This document shows positions 18,071 through 27,980 of a stretch of 64,000 nucleotides of DNA, piece after piece. The notes beneath the pieces are model-generated. The model did no database searches. It was not told the DNA's origin and was given only the letters and a program-made list of their open reading frames with translations. The stretch is from CAXBMB01 sp052078155 (GTDB lineage: Bacteria > Pseudomonadota > Alphaproteobacteria > Kiloniellales > DSM-21159), in contig JBQJBP010000003.1 of assembly GCA_052078155.1 (NCBI GenBank), positions 434,001 through 498,000 of the forward strand, written 5' to 3'. The stretch's first letter is position 1; the number at the start of each line of letters is the position of its first letter. Made by a program: the position numbers and the translations under genes.

Positions 18071-20740
18071 TCAGTGGATGACCGGTGGCTCAACGGGGTC
18101 CGCCTCAGCCGCCTCCTCATCATCGGAAAGAACTTGGTTCGGCACCCAGAAAGTCACCGTGGTGCCCACTCCTTCCTCACTGTCAATCGCGTAGCCGCCC
18201 CCCAGCTGCTCCAGCAGGTTCTTTACAATAGCCAGTCCCAGCCCGGTTCCTTCCTGGCTCGTGTAAGGATCATCATCCAAACGAATAAAGGGCTGGGCCA
18301 CCTGAGAGAGCTTGTCCGCAGGCATCCCCCGCCCGGTGTCCATAACCGCGAAATGGTGCCGATCCTGTTCCTGCGACACAGTCACACTCACCTTTCCGCC
18401 GGAGGGGGTAAACTTGACGGCATTGTTGAGCAGGTTCACGAGAATTTGCTTCATGGCCCTGACATCGGCGACCATCGGGTCCGGCTGGTCCGGCAGGACA
18501 AATTCCAGCGTGATGTTCTTGCGCAGCGCAGCATCCCGAACAAAGCGAGCCACGTCGGAAATCAGATGTGCGGGATCAAGCTGAACCGGGGACAGGGCGA
18601 CCTGCCCGGCCTCCACCGCCGACAGATCCAGAATGTCGTTCACCAGAGCCAGCAGGTGCTGACTGCTGGTCAGAATGTCCTGAGCGTACTCTTTGTATCT
18701 GTCGTTACCCAGCGCACCAAAGAGCTCACTGGTTAAGACCTCGGAAAAGCCCATAATTGCGTTGAGCGGTGAGCGCAATTCATGGCTCATGTTTGCCAGG
18801 AATTCAGACTTGGCCCGATTTGCCTGTTCCGCTTCCACCTGGGCTGCCCGCTGAGCCTGCTCTGCTTTCCGATGATCGCTGAGATCGGAAGAGATGGTCC
18901 CCACAGCAATGACCTTCTCCCCCTCCCCGAAAATGGGGAAATGCTGGTTCATCAAAAACAGCACACGCCCGTCTCGCAGGTGGGTTTCCGACTCTTCTTC
19001 AAGTGCCTGTCCCGTGGAAACAACCTCCCGGTCCAGCGCCGTGGCACGATCAGCTGCTGACTTGGTCAGAAACTCAAACAGGCTGACACCGGCGATGTCA
19101 CGCTCATCCCTGTTGTGATAGCTGTGCCAGGTTCGATTTCCAAAAATCAGATTGCCGTCACCGTCCTTGATGCAAATGGCAGAAGGTGACGACTCAACCA
19201 CAGCCCGGAACCGGCTGTCGCTGAGCACCCTGGCCTCTTCAATCCGCTTAAGCTCAGAGATGTCGGTGTAGATGCTGATGATGCCCCCTTCAGGGGTGCG
19301 CACTTCCTGCAGCACAAACCAGATGTTGTCGCGATGCTGCAGCAGATGTGTCCGGCCAGGATTTCGATGCCAGTCCAGACGCATCCTGATGTAGTCCTCC
19401 TCCTGCCCATGGGCATTCGCGATCAGCCCCGCTCCGACATTGGAAACAATCATGTCCTCAAAGGTGCCGCCATCAGCCTGTATGCGGTCTGCGTCCGGGC
19501 AGAGCTTGCGGAAGGAGTCATTGCACAGCACCAGCCGGTCTTCAGAATCAAAGATTGAAAAGGCTTGTGACAGGCTGTTTATCGCGGCCAGCAGCCGCTG
19601 TTCTTTTTTGTCAAATGCCCGGTTTTCGACAATCAGCGAGGTGACGTTCCGCCCGACACCCCGGTAGCCGGCGAACGCGCCCTGGTCGTCAAAAATGGGT
19701 TGCCCGCTGATGGCGAGGATCTGGTTTTCCTGCCCGCCAAACGTGGAGTGGGTATAGGTTACATTGTAGAAGGGCTCGCGCTTTTTGATCTGGGCAAAGT
19801 AGTAATCCCATTTGGGTCCAACCATGGGTTCAACCACGAAATCTTCCCGTTTGAAGCCCAGGACCTTTTCAACGGGGAACCCCTGGAAACTCGGATCCTT
19901 GTTGACGTAGCGGTTAAACCGCATGTCCTTGTCTGTTTCCCAGAACCAGTCAGTGGCGATCTCCGCATAGTCTTTTTCACGTTCCAGCAAGCTGCGGGTT
20001 TCTGCCAGCTGCAGTGCCGTTTGCCGCAGTTCTTTGGCTGTTGCGGACACCTCCTCATCCTGTCGCTGCCGGTATCTGAAGAAAACCAGCATGACACCGC
20101 CAACGCCGAGGAACACCACCCCTGCGGTGCCCCAGAACAGGGCCCAGGAGGTCCCTTCAATTTCCTGAGCAATCCGGCTGACGTCACTGATCACCAGAAG
20201 TTCAAGATCCAGCCCGTACTGGCTGGAAGTTTCGGCATGCTCCACTTTCTGACAGGTTACGATCTGCTGCTTGGCCGTGCCGATCACCCTCGGTCCATAT
20301 CCAAAGGGAAGGGAGGAATAGTAGGTTCGTTGGGATTGTGGCCCCACCTGGTCTGCGCCTTTGTCGACCGGCTTGGGAACTTCCAACCCCAGCCAGTCAC
20401 GGTTTTCGGCATAGACGACCCGCCCCTGGTAAGCGATCAGAAACAGGGAGGTTGGCGGATGGGATTTCAGCGGGTCCAGGACCTCATCGATTGCCTCGAG
20501 CGTTTCTTCTGACCAGACAGGGCGGCGGGGCACCTTGCCCTTTTCGACCTGGGTCAGCGTCGGCAGATGCCTCTCCAGCTCATGAATGGCGATGTGCGAC
20601 AAATGCTGATTGCTTTGCTGGCCAATCTCCAGCAGCAGCCCCCGCTCACTTCGCTGATGCAACAGTGCAAAAAGAAATGCACAAAGGAGCGACAGGGCAA
20701 TTGCCGCTAGCAAAAACACTGCCTTTTGCCCAAGCCGCAT
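18071..20740 (-). CDS. Membrane PAS-domain sensor histidine kinase (orphan)
   Basis: Sensor kinase of 889 residues. A first membrane helix (about 7-28) and a second at about 205-225 enclose a periplasmic sensor region of about 175 residues. Three PAS-like domains follow (about 255-370, 385-500 and 510-625), then a coiled linker, the H-box FLANMSHELRSPLNAIMGF with the phosphorylated His, the N-box NLLNNAVKFTPSGG, the G1 box DTGRGMP and the G2 box GTGLGLAIVKNLL. There is no receiver domain and no response-regulator gene nearby, so the partner is unknown. The ATG at 20740 lacks an obvious ribosome site. The signal is not predictable. Confidence 0.92.
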   Translation of the reverse strand: MRLGQKAVFLLAAIALSLLCAFLFALLHQRSERGLLLEIGQQSNQHLSHIAIHELERHLPTLTQVEKGKVPRRPVWSEETLEAIDEVLDPLKSHPPTSLFLIAYQGRVVYAENRDWLGLEVPKPVDKGADQVGPQSQRTYYSSLPFGYGPRVIGTAKQQIVTCQKVEHAETSSQYGLDLELLVISDVSRIAQEIEGTSWALFWGTAGVVFLGVGGVMLVFFRYRQRQDEEVSATAKELRQTALQLAETRSLLEREKDYAEIATDWFWETDKDMRFNRYVNKDPSFQGFPVEKVLGFKREDFVVEPMVGPKWDYYFAQIKKREPFYNVTYTHSTFGGQENQILAISGQPIFDDQGAFAGYRGVGRNVTSLIVENRAFDKKEQRLLAAINSLSQAFSIFDSEDRLVLCNDSFRKLCPDADRIQADGGTFEDMIVSNVGAGLIANAHGQEEDYIRMRLDWHRNPGRTHLLQHRDNIWFVLQEVRTPEGGIISIYTDISELKRIEEARVLSDSRFRAVVESSPSAICIKDGDGNLIFGNRTWHSYHNRDERDIAGVSLFEFLTKSAADRATALDREVVSTGQALEEESETHLRDGRVLFLMNQHFPIFGEGEKVIAVGTISSDLSDHRKAEQAQRAAQVEAEQANRAKSEFLANMSHELRSPLNAIMGFSEVLTSELFGALGNDRYKEYAQDILTSSQHLLALVNDILDLSAVEAGQVALSPVQLDPAHLISDVARFVRDAALRKNITLEFVLPDQPDPMVADVRAMKQILVNLLNNAVKFTPSGGKVSVTVSQEQDRHHFAVMDTGRGMPADKLSQVAQPFIRLDDDPYTSQEGTGLGLAIVKNLLEQLGGGYAIDSEEGVGTTVTFWVPNQVLSDDEEAAEADPVEPPVIH

Positions 20741-20838
20741 GAAAAAATCGCAATCTGTTACTGTTGAATTCTCACACCATGTAAAGCGGATTTTCCTTTT
20801 GTCTCAATAAGCTTACGTACGACTTCACCAGATTTTCC

Positions 20839-20858
20839 CCATATTTTCAGGAATATGG
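20839..20858. promoter_or_regulatory. Inverted repeat upstream of the RTX protease gene
   Basis: CCATATT and AATATGG form 7-bp arms around a 6-base spacer. A second, looser inverted repeat (CTATCG...TTGATAG) lies at about 20890-20910. Both are in the 317-base AT-richer gap between the divergent kinase and protease genes and could be operators. The regulator is unknown. Confidence 0.35.
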
Positions 20859-21057
20859 AGATAACTGGCTGAAGTCTCCGATTGATAACCTATCGCTATT
20901 AATTGATAGCTGTACGTGCGGTGTCGCCTTACAGGGTCTCCACGCTACCTTTGAGGACTTCTTTTCTGGAACAGCAAGTTTCAGAGACCGACTGACATCA
21001 GGCCCACAACCGGCCTGGTTCCCAAGGACCTCAGACTCCGGACAAGGCAGCGAAATC

Positions 21058-22416
21058 ATGACAACCCGCGTCGGCCCCCTGACCAGTGGTAGTTTTCCGT
21101 ATCAAAGCGTGGTCTATATGGAAGTCACCTGGGCCAATGGCACCACCACCAGCGGTACCGGTGTGGTGGTCGGGCAAAACGATGTGCTGACCGCCGCTCA
21201 TGTTGTTTACAACGCGCAGCTGGGCGGTATCGCAACCAGTGTGACCGTCTATCCAGGTCGCGACGGCACCTACTCCCCCCATGGTTCCTTCGTCGGTGAC
21301 AGAGTGAACTACTACGAATGGGACAGCGACGGAGACAACCTCCTGAGCCAGTATGAAACCCAGTACGACGTTGCCGTGATCGGATTTGACGAGCGCATTG
21401 GCGACACCACCGGCTGGATGGGTCTCGCTCCGGCGACAGACAGTGGGTACTTCAACCTGACCGGCTATCCGACGACCTACGCTGATTTCAGCGGTCCGCG
21501 CATGACCAATGAATACGGATTTACCAACGAAGACTTTTCCTACGACGTGCTGAACAACCATGACTTCAGTGTTTTTCCCGGCCACAGCGGCAGCCCGCTC
21601 TGGTACAGCCAGAACGGGGACTATTACATCAGCGGCATTGTCTCAACCGACGCCTCTTTCGCCGGTCTGGACAAAACCTACAGCCAGATCCTCGATTGGA
21701 TGGAAAGCAATGACACCCTGCTCGATGGCGATGCAGACAGCGGTGGTGGCAACAGTGGCGGAGACGACAGCAACAGCGGCCATGATGTGGTGTTCGGGTC
21801 CATAGCAGCGGATCGGTACTTTGGTGGCAGAGGGAACGATACGCTTTACGGGAATGAGGGAAACGATTTCCTGCAGGGAAACCAGGATGCCGACAATCTC
21901 TATGGGGGCGCAGACAACGACACACTGCGGGGTGGCCAGGACGATGACTACCTTTCCGGCGGCGACGGAGAGGACAGCCTGTATGGAGATATCGGGGGCG
22001 ACTACATCGTTGCAGGCAATGGAAACGACTTCATCAACGGCGGCCGGATCTCCTCCTACGAAGGAAACGATCAGGACAGTCTCTATGGCGGCAGCGGCAG
22101 TGATTTCATCCAGGGCAATCTGGGCAATGACTACATCAGCGGTGGTGCCGGGGACGATACCCTGCGCGGAGGTCTGGGAAATGACTTCATTGACGGAGGG
22201 GACGGTGATGACCGTCTTTACGGAGACCGGGGAAACGACAGCCTGGTCGGCGGAAACGGCAGCGACACAGCTTTCTACAATGGCGTGATAGACGACTATT
22301 CTTTTATCAATAATGGTGGCGTCTGGACGGTCACAGATAACCGGGGCATCAATGGTACGGACACCATCTGGGGCGGTGAGTTCATTGTCTTCGACGATGG
22401 CATCTACACCCTCTGA
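21058..22416 (+). CDS. Secreted trypsin-like serine protease with RTX calcium-binding repeats
   Basis: Protein of 452 residues. Residues about 15-225 form a chymotrypsin-fold protease with His48 in TAAHVV, Asp104 in YDVAVIGF and Ser177 in GHSGSP, a complete triad of the glutamyl-endopeptidase-like type. A Gly/Ser/Asp linker follows, then about ten glycine-rich RTX nonapeptides (GGxGxDxLx type, for example GGRGNDTLYGNEGNDFLQ) at about 260-410, and a C-terminal beta tail ending in VFDDGIYTL. There is no Sec signal, which fits type I secretion through a C-terminal signal. No ABC/MFP exporter genes are adjacent, so export must use a distant system. Confidence 0.92.
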   Translation: MTTRVGPLTSGSFPYQSVVYMEVTWANGTTTSGTGVVVGQNDVLTAAHVVYNAQLGGIATSVTVYPGRDGTYSPHGSFVGDRVNYYEWDSDGDNLLSQYETQYDVAVIGFDERIGDTTGWMGLAPATDSGYFNLTGYPTTYADFSGPRMTNEYGFTNEDFSYDVLNNHDFSVFPGHSGSPLWYSQNGDYYISGIVSTDASFAGLDKTYSQILDWMESNDTLLDGDADSGGGNSGGDDSNSGHDVVFGSIAADRYFGGRGNDTLYGNEGNDFLQGNQDADNLYGGADNDTLRGGQDDDYLSGGDGEDSLYGDIGGDYIVAGNGNDFINGGRISSYEGNDQDSLYGGSGSDFIQGNLGNDYISGGAGDDTLRGGLGNDFIDGGDGDDRLYGDRGNDSLVGGNGSDTAFYNGVIDDYSFINNGGVWTVTDNRGINGTDTIWGGEFIVFDDGIYTL

Positions 22417-22736
22417 TCCGGCTGGCATCGGGTTTCAGTTTTGCGCTTTTTAACGGCCTGCACTTCCAGCGCAGCAACAGCTCGCCGGGCAGAATTTCAG
22501 CCTGATTTTTCACTCAGGCGGCGTGGTTTATCTCTCCTTTTTGACAAGGTGAGACGCTGTCAGAAAAAAACCGGTTCATCAGAATAGAATCAGGATAGGC
22601 ATCTGAGATAATTAGTATCTTTGCAAACGACCCCCGGCAGTCTTGTCAAGCAAGATAGCTAAAAAACGACAGTCTGTTGTCTTGCGGATTGGCATTAACC
22701 TAGGCATCATTCCGTCATTCCTTGACAATGGATTTT
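22417..22736. other. Intergenic region before the RND efflux genes
   Basis: No gene is visible. The 3' half is AT-richer and should contain the promoter of the efflux operon. No adjacent TetR or MarR gene exists that would mark a local repressor. Confidence 0.35.
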
Positions 22737-23930
22737 ATGCTCATGCGTCTTGCCTCCTTGCCGACCCTGTTCCTGGCATCCGCCGCAGTTCTGCTGGCTG
22801 CCTGTTCCGACGAGGTTGAAGAAACCCAGGCTGAGGTTTCCCGACCCGTCAAAACCCAGTTGATCGGCGAAAGTGAAGGCCAGAACCTGAGACGCTTTCC
22901 GGCGCGCATCGAATCCAGCCAGCGGGCGGATTTGTCATTCCGGGTTCCTGGTAAAGTTCAGGAAATTCTGGTTGGCGAAGGCGAGCGTGTAGAGGCCGGA
23001 GACGTGATCTCCCGGCTGGACCCATCCGAGTACCAGCTGGTGGTCGACGATCGCCGCGCTCAGTATGAACAGGCCAAAGCGGATTTTGAGCGAGGCGAAG
23101 AACTGCTCAAACGCGGTGTCACCACAAGGCAGGTCTTTGAAGACCGCAAAGCCGACTTCAAATCCAAGGAAGCCGCCCTGAAACTGGCGGAGAAGAACCT
23201 GGGCTTTACTGAATTGAAAGCCCCCTTCGGTGGTGAAATCGCCCGCCGCTTTGTGGAGAACTTTGAAGACGTTCAGGCGAAACAGCCCGTTTTGTCCATG
23301 CGCGATCTCAAATCCCTGGAAGTCAAATTCGACGTACCGGAACGGATCATGATCCAGCTGGCCATTGCCGAGGACGCTGCCGACATTCCTGAGCCAGATG
23401 TCATTGCCACCTTTGCCGCAGAACCGGAGCGGGAGTTTCCGCTGGAGTTCCGGGAAAGCGCGGCCTTTGCCGATCCTGACACCCAGACCTTCGAAGTGAC
23501 CTACACCCTGATTGCACCGGAGGATCTGATGGTTCTGCCGGGCATGACGGCCACCGCTGCTGTGGATTTCAGTGACCTCATTTCGGAAGTCAGCGGTCTT
23601 TTCATCCCTGTGGAAGCTGTCACTGCGGCCAACGACCTTTCCGCCAAAGTCTGGGTGGTGGATGAAAGCAGCATGACCATCGGCACGCGCCCCGTAGAAG
23701 TGGGCGAAATGCGCGGCAACCTGATCGAAGTGACCTCGGGCCTGGAAAAAGGGGAACGGGTGGTAACCGCCGGTGTTCCCTTCCTGACCGAAGGCATGGC
23801 CGTCACCCTGATGCCGGACATTGAACAGGCAGCTGAACGCCAGGATGATATCCGCATCCGACGGGAGGCGGCAGAAGAACTGCAAGAGACCGAGGCCGAA
23901 GCCAACAGCCAGAAACCAGCAGACGAATAA
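22737..23930 (+). CDS. RND efflux periplasmic adaptor lipoprotein
   Basis: Membrane-fusion protein linking an RND pump to an outer-membrane channel. It has a lipoprotein signal peptide with lipobox LLAAC, so it is anchored in the inner membrane's outer leaflet. Next come the first half of the lipoyl domain (SFRVPGKVQEILVGEGERVE), an alpha-hairpin coiled coil (YEQAKADFERGEELLKRGVT...), the second lipoyl half (FTELKAPFGGEIARRFVENF), a beta-barrel (PGMTATAAVDFS) and the membrane-proximal domain. The C-terminus is a charged Glu-rich tail. Several ATGs (22728, 22737, 22743) are possible; 22737 gives a normal signal peptide. The pump gene starts 12 bases downstream. Drug specificity cannot be read. 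Confidence 0.9.
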   Translation: MLMRLASLPTLFLASAAVLLAACSDEVEETQAEVSRPVKTQLIGESEGQNLRRFPARIESSQRADLSFRVPGKVQEILVGEGERVEAGDVISRLDPSEYQLVVDDRRAQYEQAKADFERGEELLKRGVTTRQVFEDRKADFKSKEAALKLAEKNLGFTELKAPFGGEIARRFVENFEDVQAKQPVLSMRDLKSLEVKFDVPERIMIQLAIAEDAADIPEPDVIATFAAEPEREFPLEFRESAAFADPDTQTFEVTYTLIAPEDLMVLPGMTATAAVDFSDLISEVSGLFIPVEAVTAANDLSAKVWVVDESSMTIGTRPVEVGEMRGNLIEVTSGLEKGERVVTAGVPFLTEGMAVTLMPDIEQAAERQDDIRIRREAAEELQETEAEANSQKPADE

Positions 23931-23942
23931 GGAGCCGGCGCC

Positions 23943-26900
23943 ATGAACATCGGCGAATTTTCCGTCCGCAAAAAGGTTATCTCCTGGCTGCTGATCATCA
24001 TTCTGGTGGGCGGCGGGGTCTCTGGCTTTCAGGCCATGGGCAAGCTGGAAGATCCCAACTTCACCATCAAGAAAGCCAAGGTGATCACCAGCTATCCCGG
24101 CGCCACAGCGGCGCAGGTCCAGGATGAAGTCACCTACCACATCGAAGAAGCCATCCAGCGTTTGCCGCAGCTCAAGCGCATCAAGATGTCCATTTCCCGC
24201 CCGGGCTTGTCGGACATCGAAATCGAATTCAAAGATCACTACACGACCGAAGAATTCCCGGACATCTACGATGAACTTCGGCGCAAGATCGCCGATATGA
24301 AGCACAAGCTGCCGCCCGGGGCAGGTGACCCGGTGATCGTCGATGATTTCGCGGACGTCTATGGGGTCTATGTCGCGCTGACAGGGGCCGGATACAGCTA
24401 CCGCGACCTGAAAGACACGGCCGACATGTTGCAGCGTCAGCTGATTCTGGTCCCGGGTGTGCGCAAGGTTGTGATTGGTGGCGCCCAGCAGGAAGTTGTC
24501 TATGCGGAAATGTCGCGGGCTCAATTGGGTGAACTGGGCATCTCCATCGATCAGATCAGCGAAATTCTGAAATCGCAGAACATCGTGGTTCCTGCAGGCA
24601 GCGTGCGCACCGGGGATGACTATGTCCGGATCACCCCAACCGGAGAGTTTTCTTCTGTCAGCGAAATCCGCAACGCCCTGGTCTCGTCGGAAGAGCGCCG
24701 ACTGATCTATCTGGAAGACATTGCCAACATTGTGCGGGCCTACAAAGACGTGCCGGACAAGATGGTCTTCTACAATGGCCAGCCGGCCCTCTCTCTGGCC
24801 GTTTCCATGCTGCCCGGCCTCAATGTGGTCGATACAGGCGCCCGGCTTGTTGAGCGGCTGGATGAACTGGGCGATGTCATCCCGGTCGGCATGGACCTGG
24901 AAGTGATCTACAACCAGCCCGTCGAGGTGGACAAGTCGGTCACCAATTTCATCGACAATGTCATCGATGCCCTGATCATTGTGATTGTCGTGCTGCTGCT
25001 GTTCATGGGCCTGAAGGTGGGCCTGATCATCGGTGCGGTGCTTTTGATCACCGTCGCAGGCACCCTGTGGATCATGCAGCTCTTTGGCATTGAACTGCAG
25101 CGTGTCTCCCTGGGGGCCCTTATCATAGCCCTGGGCATGCTGGTGGATAACGCCATTGTGGTGGCCGAGGGTATGTTGATCCGCATTCGCGGCGGCATGC
25201 GCGCCGACAAGGCCGCCGCCGAGGTGGTTGGCGCCAACAACATGGCCCTGCTGGGCGGCACGGTGATCGGCATTCTGGCCTTCTCCGCCATCGGGCTTTC
25301 TCAGACCCAAACCGGTGAGTTTGCCCGCTCCCTCTTCTATGTGATTCTGATCTCCCTGTTCCTTTCCTGGGTCACGGCGGTCACCACAACACCCTTGCTG
25401 TGCGCGCTGCTCCTGCGGCCCGACAAGAATGCCAGCTCCGGCGGGGATCCTTACGGCGGCTTTGCTTTCCGGCTCTACCGCACTGCCCTGGCCGTTGCCC
25501 TCAAATTCCGCTGGTTCACAGTTGCCGGTGTTTGCGGTCTCTTTGCCATTGCCGTGGTGGGATTCGGCTCGGTCAAGGAAGGCTTTTTCCCCAACGCCAA
25601 TACACCCATGTTCTTCGTGGATGTCTGGGAAATCGAAGGCACGGACATTCGCAAGACCCGCGACGACACGCTGGCCATTGCCCGCTTTATCCGTTCCCTG
25701 CCCGGTGTTGAGAAAACCACCTCGATTATTGGCGGGGGCGATGCCCGCTTTTCTCTGGTTTATGAACCCAAAGAAGACTCCTCGGCCTATGCGCAGATCA
25801 TCGTGCAGACCGAATCCCGCGATCAGATTGCAGAGGTCTGGGAAGCCGCGGACGCTCATATGAAAGAGCATTTCCCGCAGGTTGATCCCATCATCAAGGC
25901 CCTGCGTATCGGCCCGGGCCGGGATGGCAAGATCGAAGCACGCTTTCACGGTCCCGACCCGCAGGTTCTGCGGGACCTGGCCGATCAGGCCGTGGCCATC
26001 ATGCGAGCCGATTCCGATTCCAAGGAAATTCGGACAGACTGGCGTCAGCCGCAAAAGGTCATCCGTCCGGTCTTCAACGAACAGGTGGGCCGTCAGCTCG
26101 GCATCACCCGCCAGGATCTGGCCGGGGCCATGAGCTATGCCTTTGAAGGTCAGAACATTGGCCTTTATCGGGATGGCATCCGCCTGCTGCCCATTTTGAT
26201 GCGGGCTCCCCAGACCGAACGGGGCGATGTCAGCAACATCCGGGACATTCAGGTCTGGAGCCCTGTTCTCAACCGCGCTGTTCCGGTGGCTCAGGTGGTC
26301 AGCGAGTTCGAGACGGTGTTTGAGGAAACGGTGATCCGGGGGCGCAACCGCATTCCCACCATCATCGCCTCGGCGAACCCCAAAGGCGAGCTGGCCTCTG
26401 CCCTCTTTGAAAGAGTCCGGCCACAGATCGAAGCCATCCCTCTGCCACCGTCCTATTCTCTCTCCTGGGGCGGTGAATATGAAGACGCCAGTGAAGCCCA
26501 GGACGGAATCATGGGCGCCTTGCCGGTTGGTTTCCTGCTGATGATCATCACCAGCATTCTGTTGTTTGGAAAACTGAGGCAACCGGGAATCATCTGGCTG
26601 ACGGTGCCGCTGGCCCTGATCGGCATCACAGCAGGTCTCCTGGCCTTTGATGGCAGTTTTGACTTCATGTCTCTGCTGGGCGCGCTCAGCCTGATTGGCC
26701 TGCTGATCAAGAACGCCATTGTGCTGATCGAAGAAATGGACCAGCGCACGGCGGAGAGCGAGGACCGCTACGAAGCCATCCTTGATGCCTCGGTCAGTCG
26801 CATGCGCCCTGTGGCCATGGCGGCGTCAACCACGGTTCTGGGGCTCATTCCTCTGTTGCAGGATGTCTTCTTCGTCAACATGGCAATCACAATCATGAGC

Positions 26901-27020
26901 GGCCTGACATTTGCCACCCTGCTGACGCTCTTTGTCATTCCGGTGCTCTACAGCATTTTCTTCCGGATTCATCCAGGAGACAGACACCAACCGGTAAAAA
27001 CGGAAGCTGTTGCGGCGTAA
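23943..27020 (+). CDS. RND efflux transporter permease subunit
   Basis: Inner-membrane proton-driven pump of 1025 residues with the standard RND layout: TM1 at the N-terminus (WLLIIILVGGGVSGF), a large periplasmic porter domain, TM2-6, a second porter domain, and TM8-12. GMLVDNAIVVAEG in TM4 carries the Asp-Asn of the proton relay, and LIKNAIVLIEEMDQR in the second half is the counterpart. The start has AAGGAG eight bases upstream. It belongs to the group of hydrophobic or metal-independent RND pumps, not the CusA type. No outer-membrane factor gene follows, so a shared TolC-like channel is expected. A 1215-codon antisense open frame over this pair is a shadow. Confidence 0.94.
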   Translation: MNIGEFSVRKKVISWLLIIILVGGGVSGFQAMGKLEDPNFTIKKAKVITSYPGATAAQVQDEVTYHIEEAIQRLPQLKRIKMSISRPGLSDIEIEFKDHYTTEEFPDIYDELRRKIADMKHKLPPGAGDPVIVDDFADVYGVYVALTGAGYSYRDLKDTADMLQRQLILVPGVRKVVIGGAQQEVVYAEMSRAQLGELGISIDQISEILKSQNIVVPAGSVRTGDDYVRITPTGEFSSVSEIRNALVSSEERRLIYLEDIANIVRAYKDVPDKMVFYNGQPALSLAVSMLPGLNVVDTGARLVERLDELGDVIPVGMDLEVIYNQPVEVDKSVTNFIDNVIDALIIVIVVLLLFMGLKVGLIIGAVLLITVAGTLWIMQLFGIELQRVSLGALIIALGMLVDNAIVVAEGMLIRIRGGMRADKAAAEVVGANNMALLGGTVIGILAFSAIGLSQTQTGEFARSLFYVILISLFLSWVTAVTTTPLLCALLLRPDKNASSGGDPYGGFAFRLYRTALAVALKFRWFTVAGVCGLFAIAVVGFGSVKEGFFPNANTPMFFVDVWEIEGTDIRKTRDDTLAIARFIRSLPGVEKTTSIIGGGDARFSLVYEPKEDSSAYAQIIVQTESRDQIAEVWEAADAHMKEHFPQVDPIIKALRIGPGRDGKIEARFHGPDPQVLRDLADQAVAIMRADSDSKEIRTDWRQPQKVIRPVFNEQVGRQLGITRQDLAGAMSYAFEGQNIGLYRDGIRLLPILMRAPQTERGDVSNIRDIQVWSPVLNRAVPVAQVVSEFETVFEETVIRGRNRIPTIIASANPKGELASALFERVRPQIEAIPLPPSYSLSWGGEYEDASEAQDGIMGALPVGFLLMIITSILLFGKLRQPGIIWLTVPLALIGITAGLLAFDGSFDFMSLLGALSLIGLLIKNAIVLIEEMDQRTAESEDRYEAILDASVSRMRPVAMAASTTVLGLIPLLQDVFFVNMAITIMSGLTFATLLTLFVIPVLYSIFFRIHPGDRHQPVKTEAVAA

Positions 27021-27042
27021 CAGGTTCTGCAGGAGATCAAGA

Positions 27043-27070
27043 AGGGGGCGCGGTCAGCGTCCCCTTTTTT
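27043..27070 (+). terminator. Terminator after the RND operon
   Basis: A GGGGGCGC arm and a GCGTCCCC arm form a stem with one mismatch, followed by six T. It lies about 25 bases after the pump stop codon. Confidence 0.8.
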
Positions 27071-27236
27071 CATGCCTGTCTTACTGAGAGAGGGGATAGC
27101 CAGATGCTTTTCGCCCCATTGTGCTCACCAGAGCAAGATCCCCGGAGTGTGTTCACCTGAGAGTGCAGTCACATGAGAGTGTGCCCCGGCGTGTGTGCAT
27201 CCGGTTCTTTGGTGGCGGCGTGTTCAGGCCCGCCCG

Positions 27237-27971
27237 TCAAAAGGTATCAAGGTAAATTCCGACGTAAGCCAGAACGACAGCAATACACACACCCAGCATA
27301 AACGGCAGACGGCCCAGTACGCTGCGGGACGGCAGTTTGAAGCGCGTGGAGAGGATCATGTTCACCCCCCCGACAAGGGCTGTTGCCGCCATGACAAACT
27401 GATCGCCGGGCTCAATCACCAACCCCATGAACATGCCCAAAGCCAGAGACCCGGTGAAAGCCCAGCGGATCCAGATTTCAATGCTCTTGCCATGCCATTT
27501 CAGGAGAAGGAAGTTGATCCCGAAAAGGTGGAGCATAAAGAGGGCTCCAAGAATCAAGTGTGCCAGGTAGTACGTCTTCTCCAGGTGCAATGCCGCAATT
27601 GCGACCAGAACATTGTAAAGGGAGAAAGCTGTTACATGGAAAAACAGCCTGGATTTTCGCTCCACCTTGGCGGATCCAGGTTCCGGGATTGCCAGATAAT
27701 AAATCACAAAGCCGATCAGCAGCAGAATGAAGTAGCGGTACTGCAGGACATCGATGGAAGCAATCGTCCCTCCGAGCTTCAGCCTTTCAGTGGCCTGGCT
27801 GATCTTGGGCAGGAGGTACAAAAAGACATACCCAAGGGCGACACCTGCCATGAGATCTGAGAGCTTCCCGGAGAACCTGGGATTCCGGTAGATCAGCGGA
27901 ATGGACAGCAGATGCACCAGACCAATGCCAACGACCACCAGCATTGCAAAAATCGTTAAACCGTCAATCAT
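27237..27971 (-). CDS. Polytopic membrane protein of unknown function
   Basis: Very hydrophobic protein of 244 residues with about seven or eight predicted membrane helices (for example FAMLVVVGIGLVHLLSIPLI, FILLLIGFVIYYLAIP and LGVCIAVVLAYVGIYL). Several His residues fall in or near helices (HLLS, HLHLFG-like, LAHLILGA), faintly recalling ZIP-type or channel proteins, but I recognise no family. It begins nine bases after the GNAT-cNMP gene, so it is almost certainly in the same operon and may be controlled or modified by that protein (inference). Confidence 0.7.
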   Translation of the reverse strand: MIDGLTIFAMLVVVGIGLVHLLSIPLIYRNPRFSGKLSDLMAGVALGYVFLYLLPKISQATERLKLGGTIASIDVLQYRYFILLLIGFVIYYLAIPEPGSAKVERKSRLFFHVTAFSLYNVLVAIAALHLEKTYYLAHLILGALFMLHLFGINFLLLKWHGKSIEIWIRWAFTGSLALGMFMGLVIEPGDQFVMAATALVGGVNMILSTRFKLPSRSVLGRLPFMLGVCIAVVLAYVGIYLDTF

Positions 27972-27980
27972 CCCGAAAAC

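Noticed and set aside
22935..26582. A 1215-codon open frame on the minus strand across the RND adaptor and pump genes
   Set aside because: It is antisense to two well-recognised genes, rich in His, Gly and Asp as expected from complementing GC-biased codons, and has no family resemblance.
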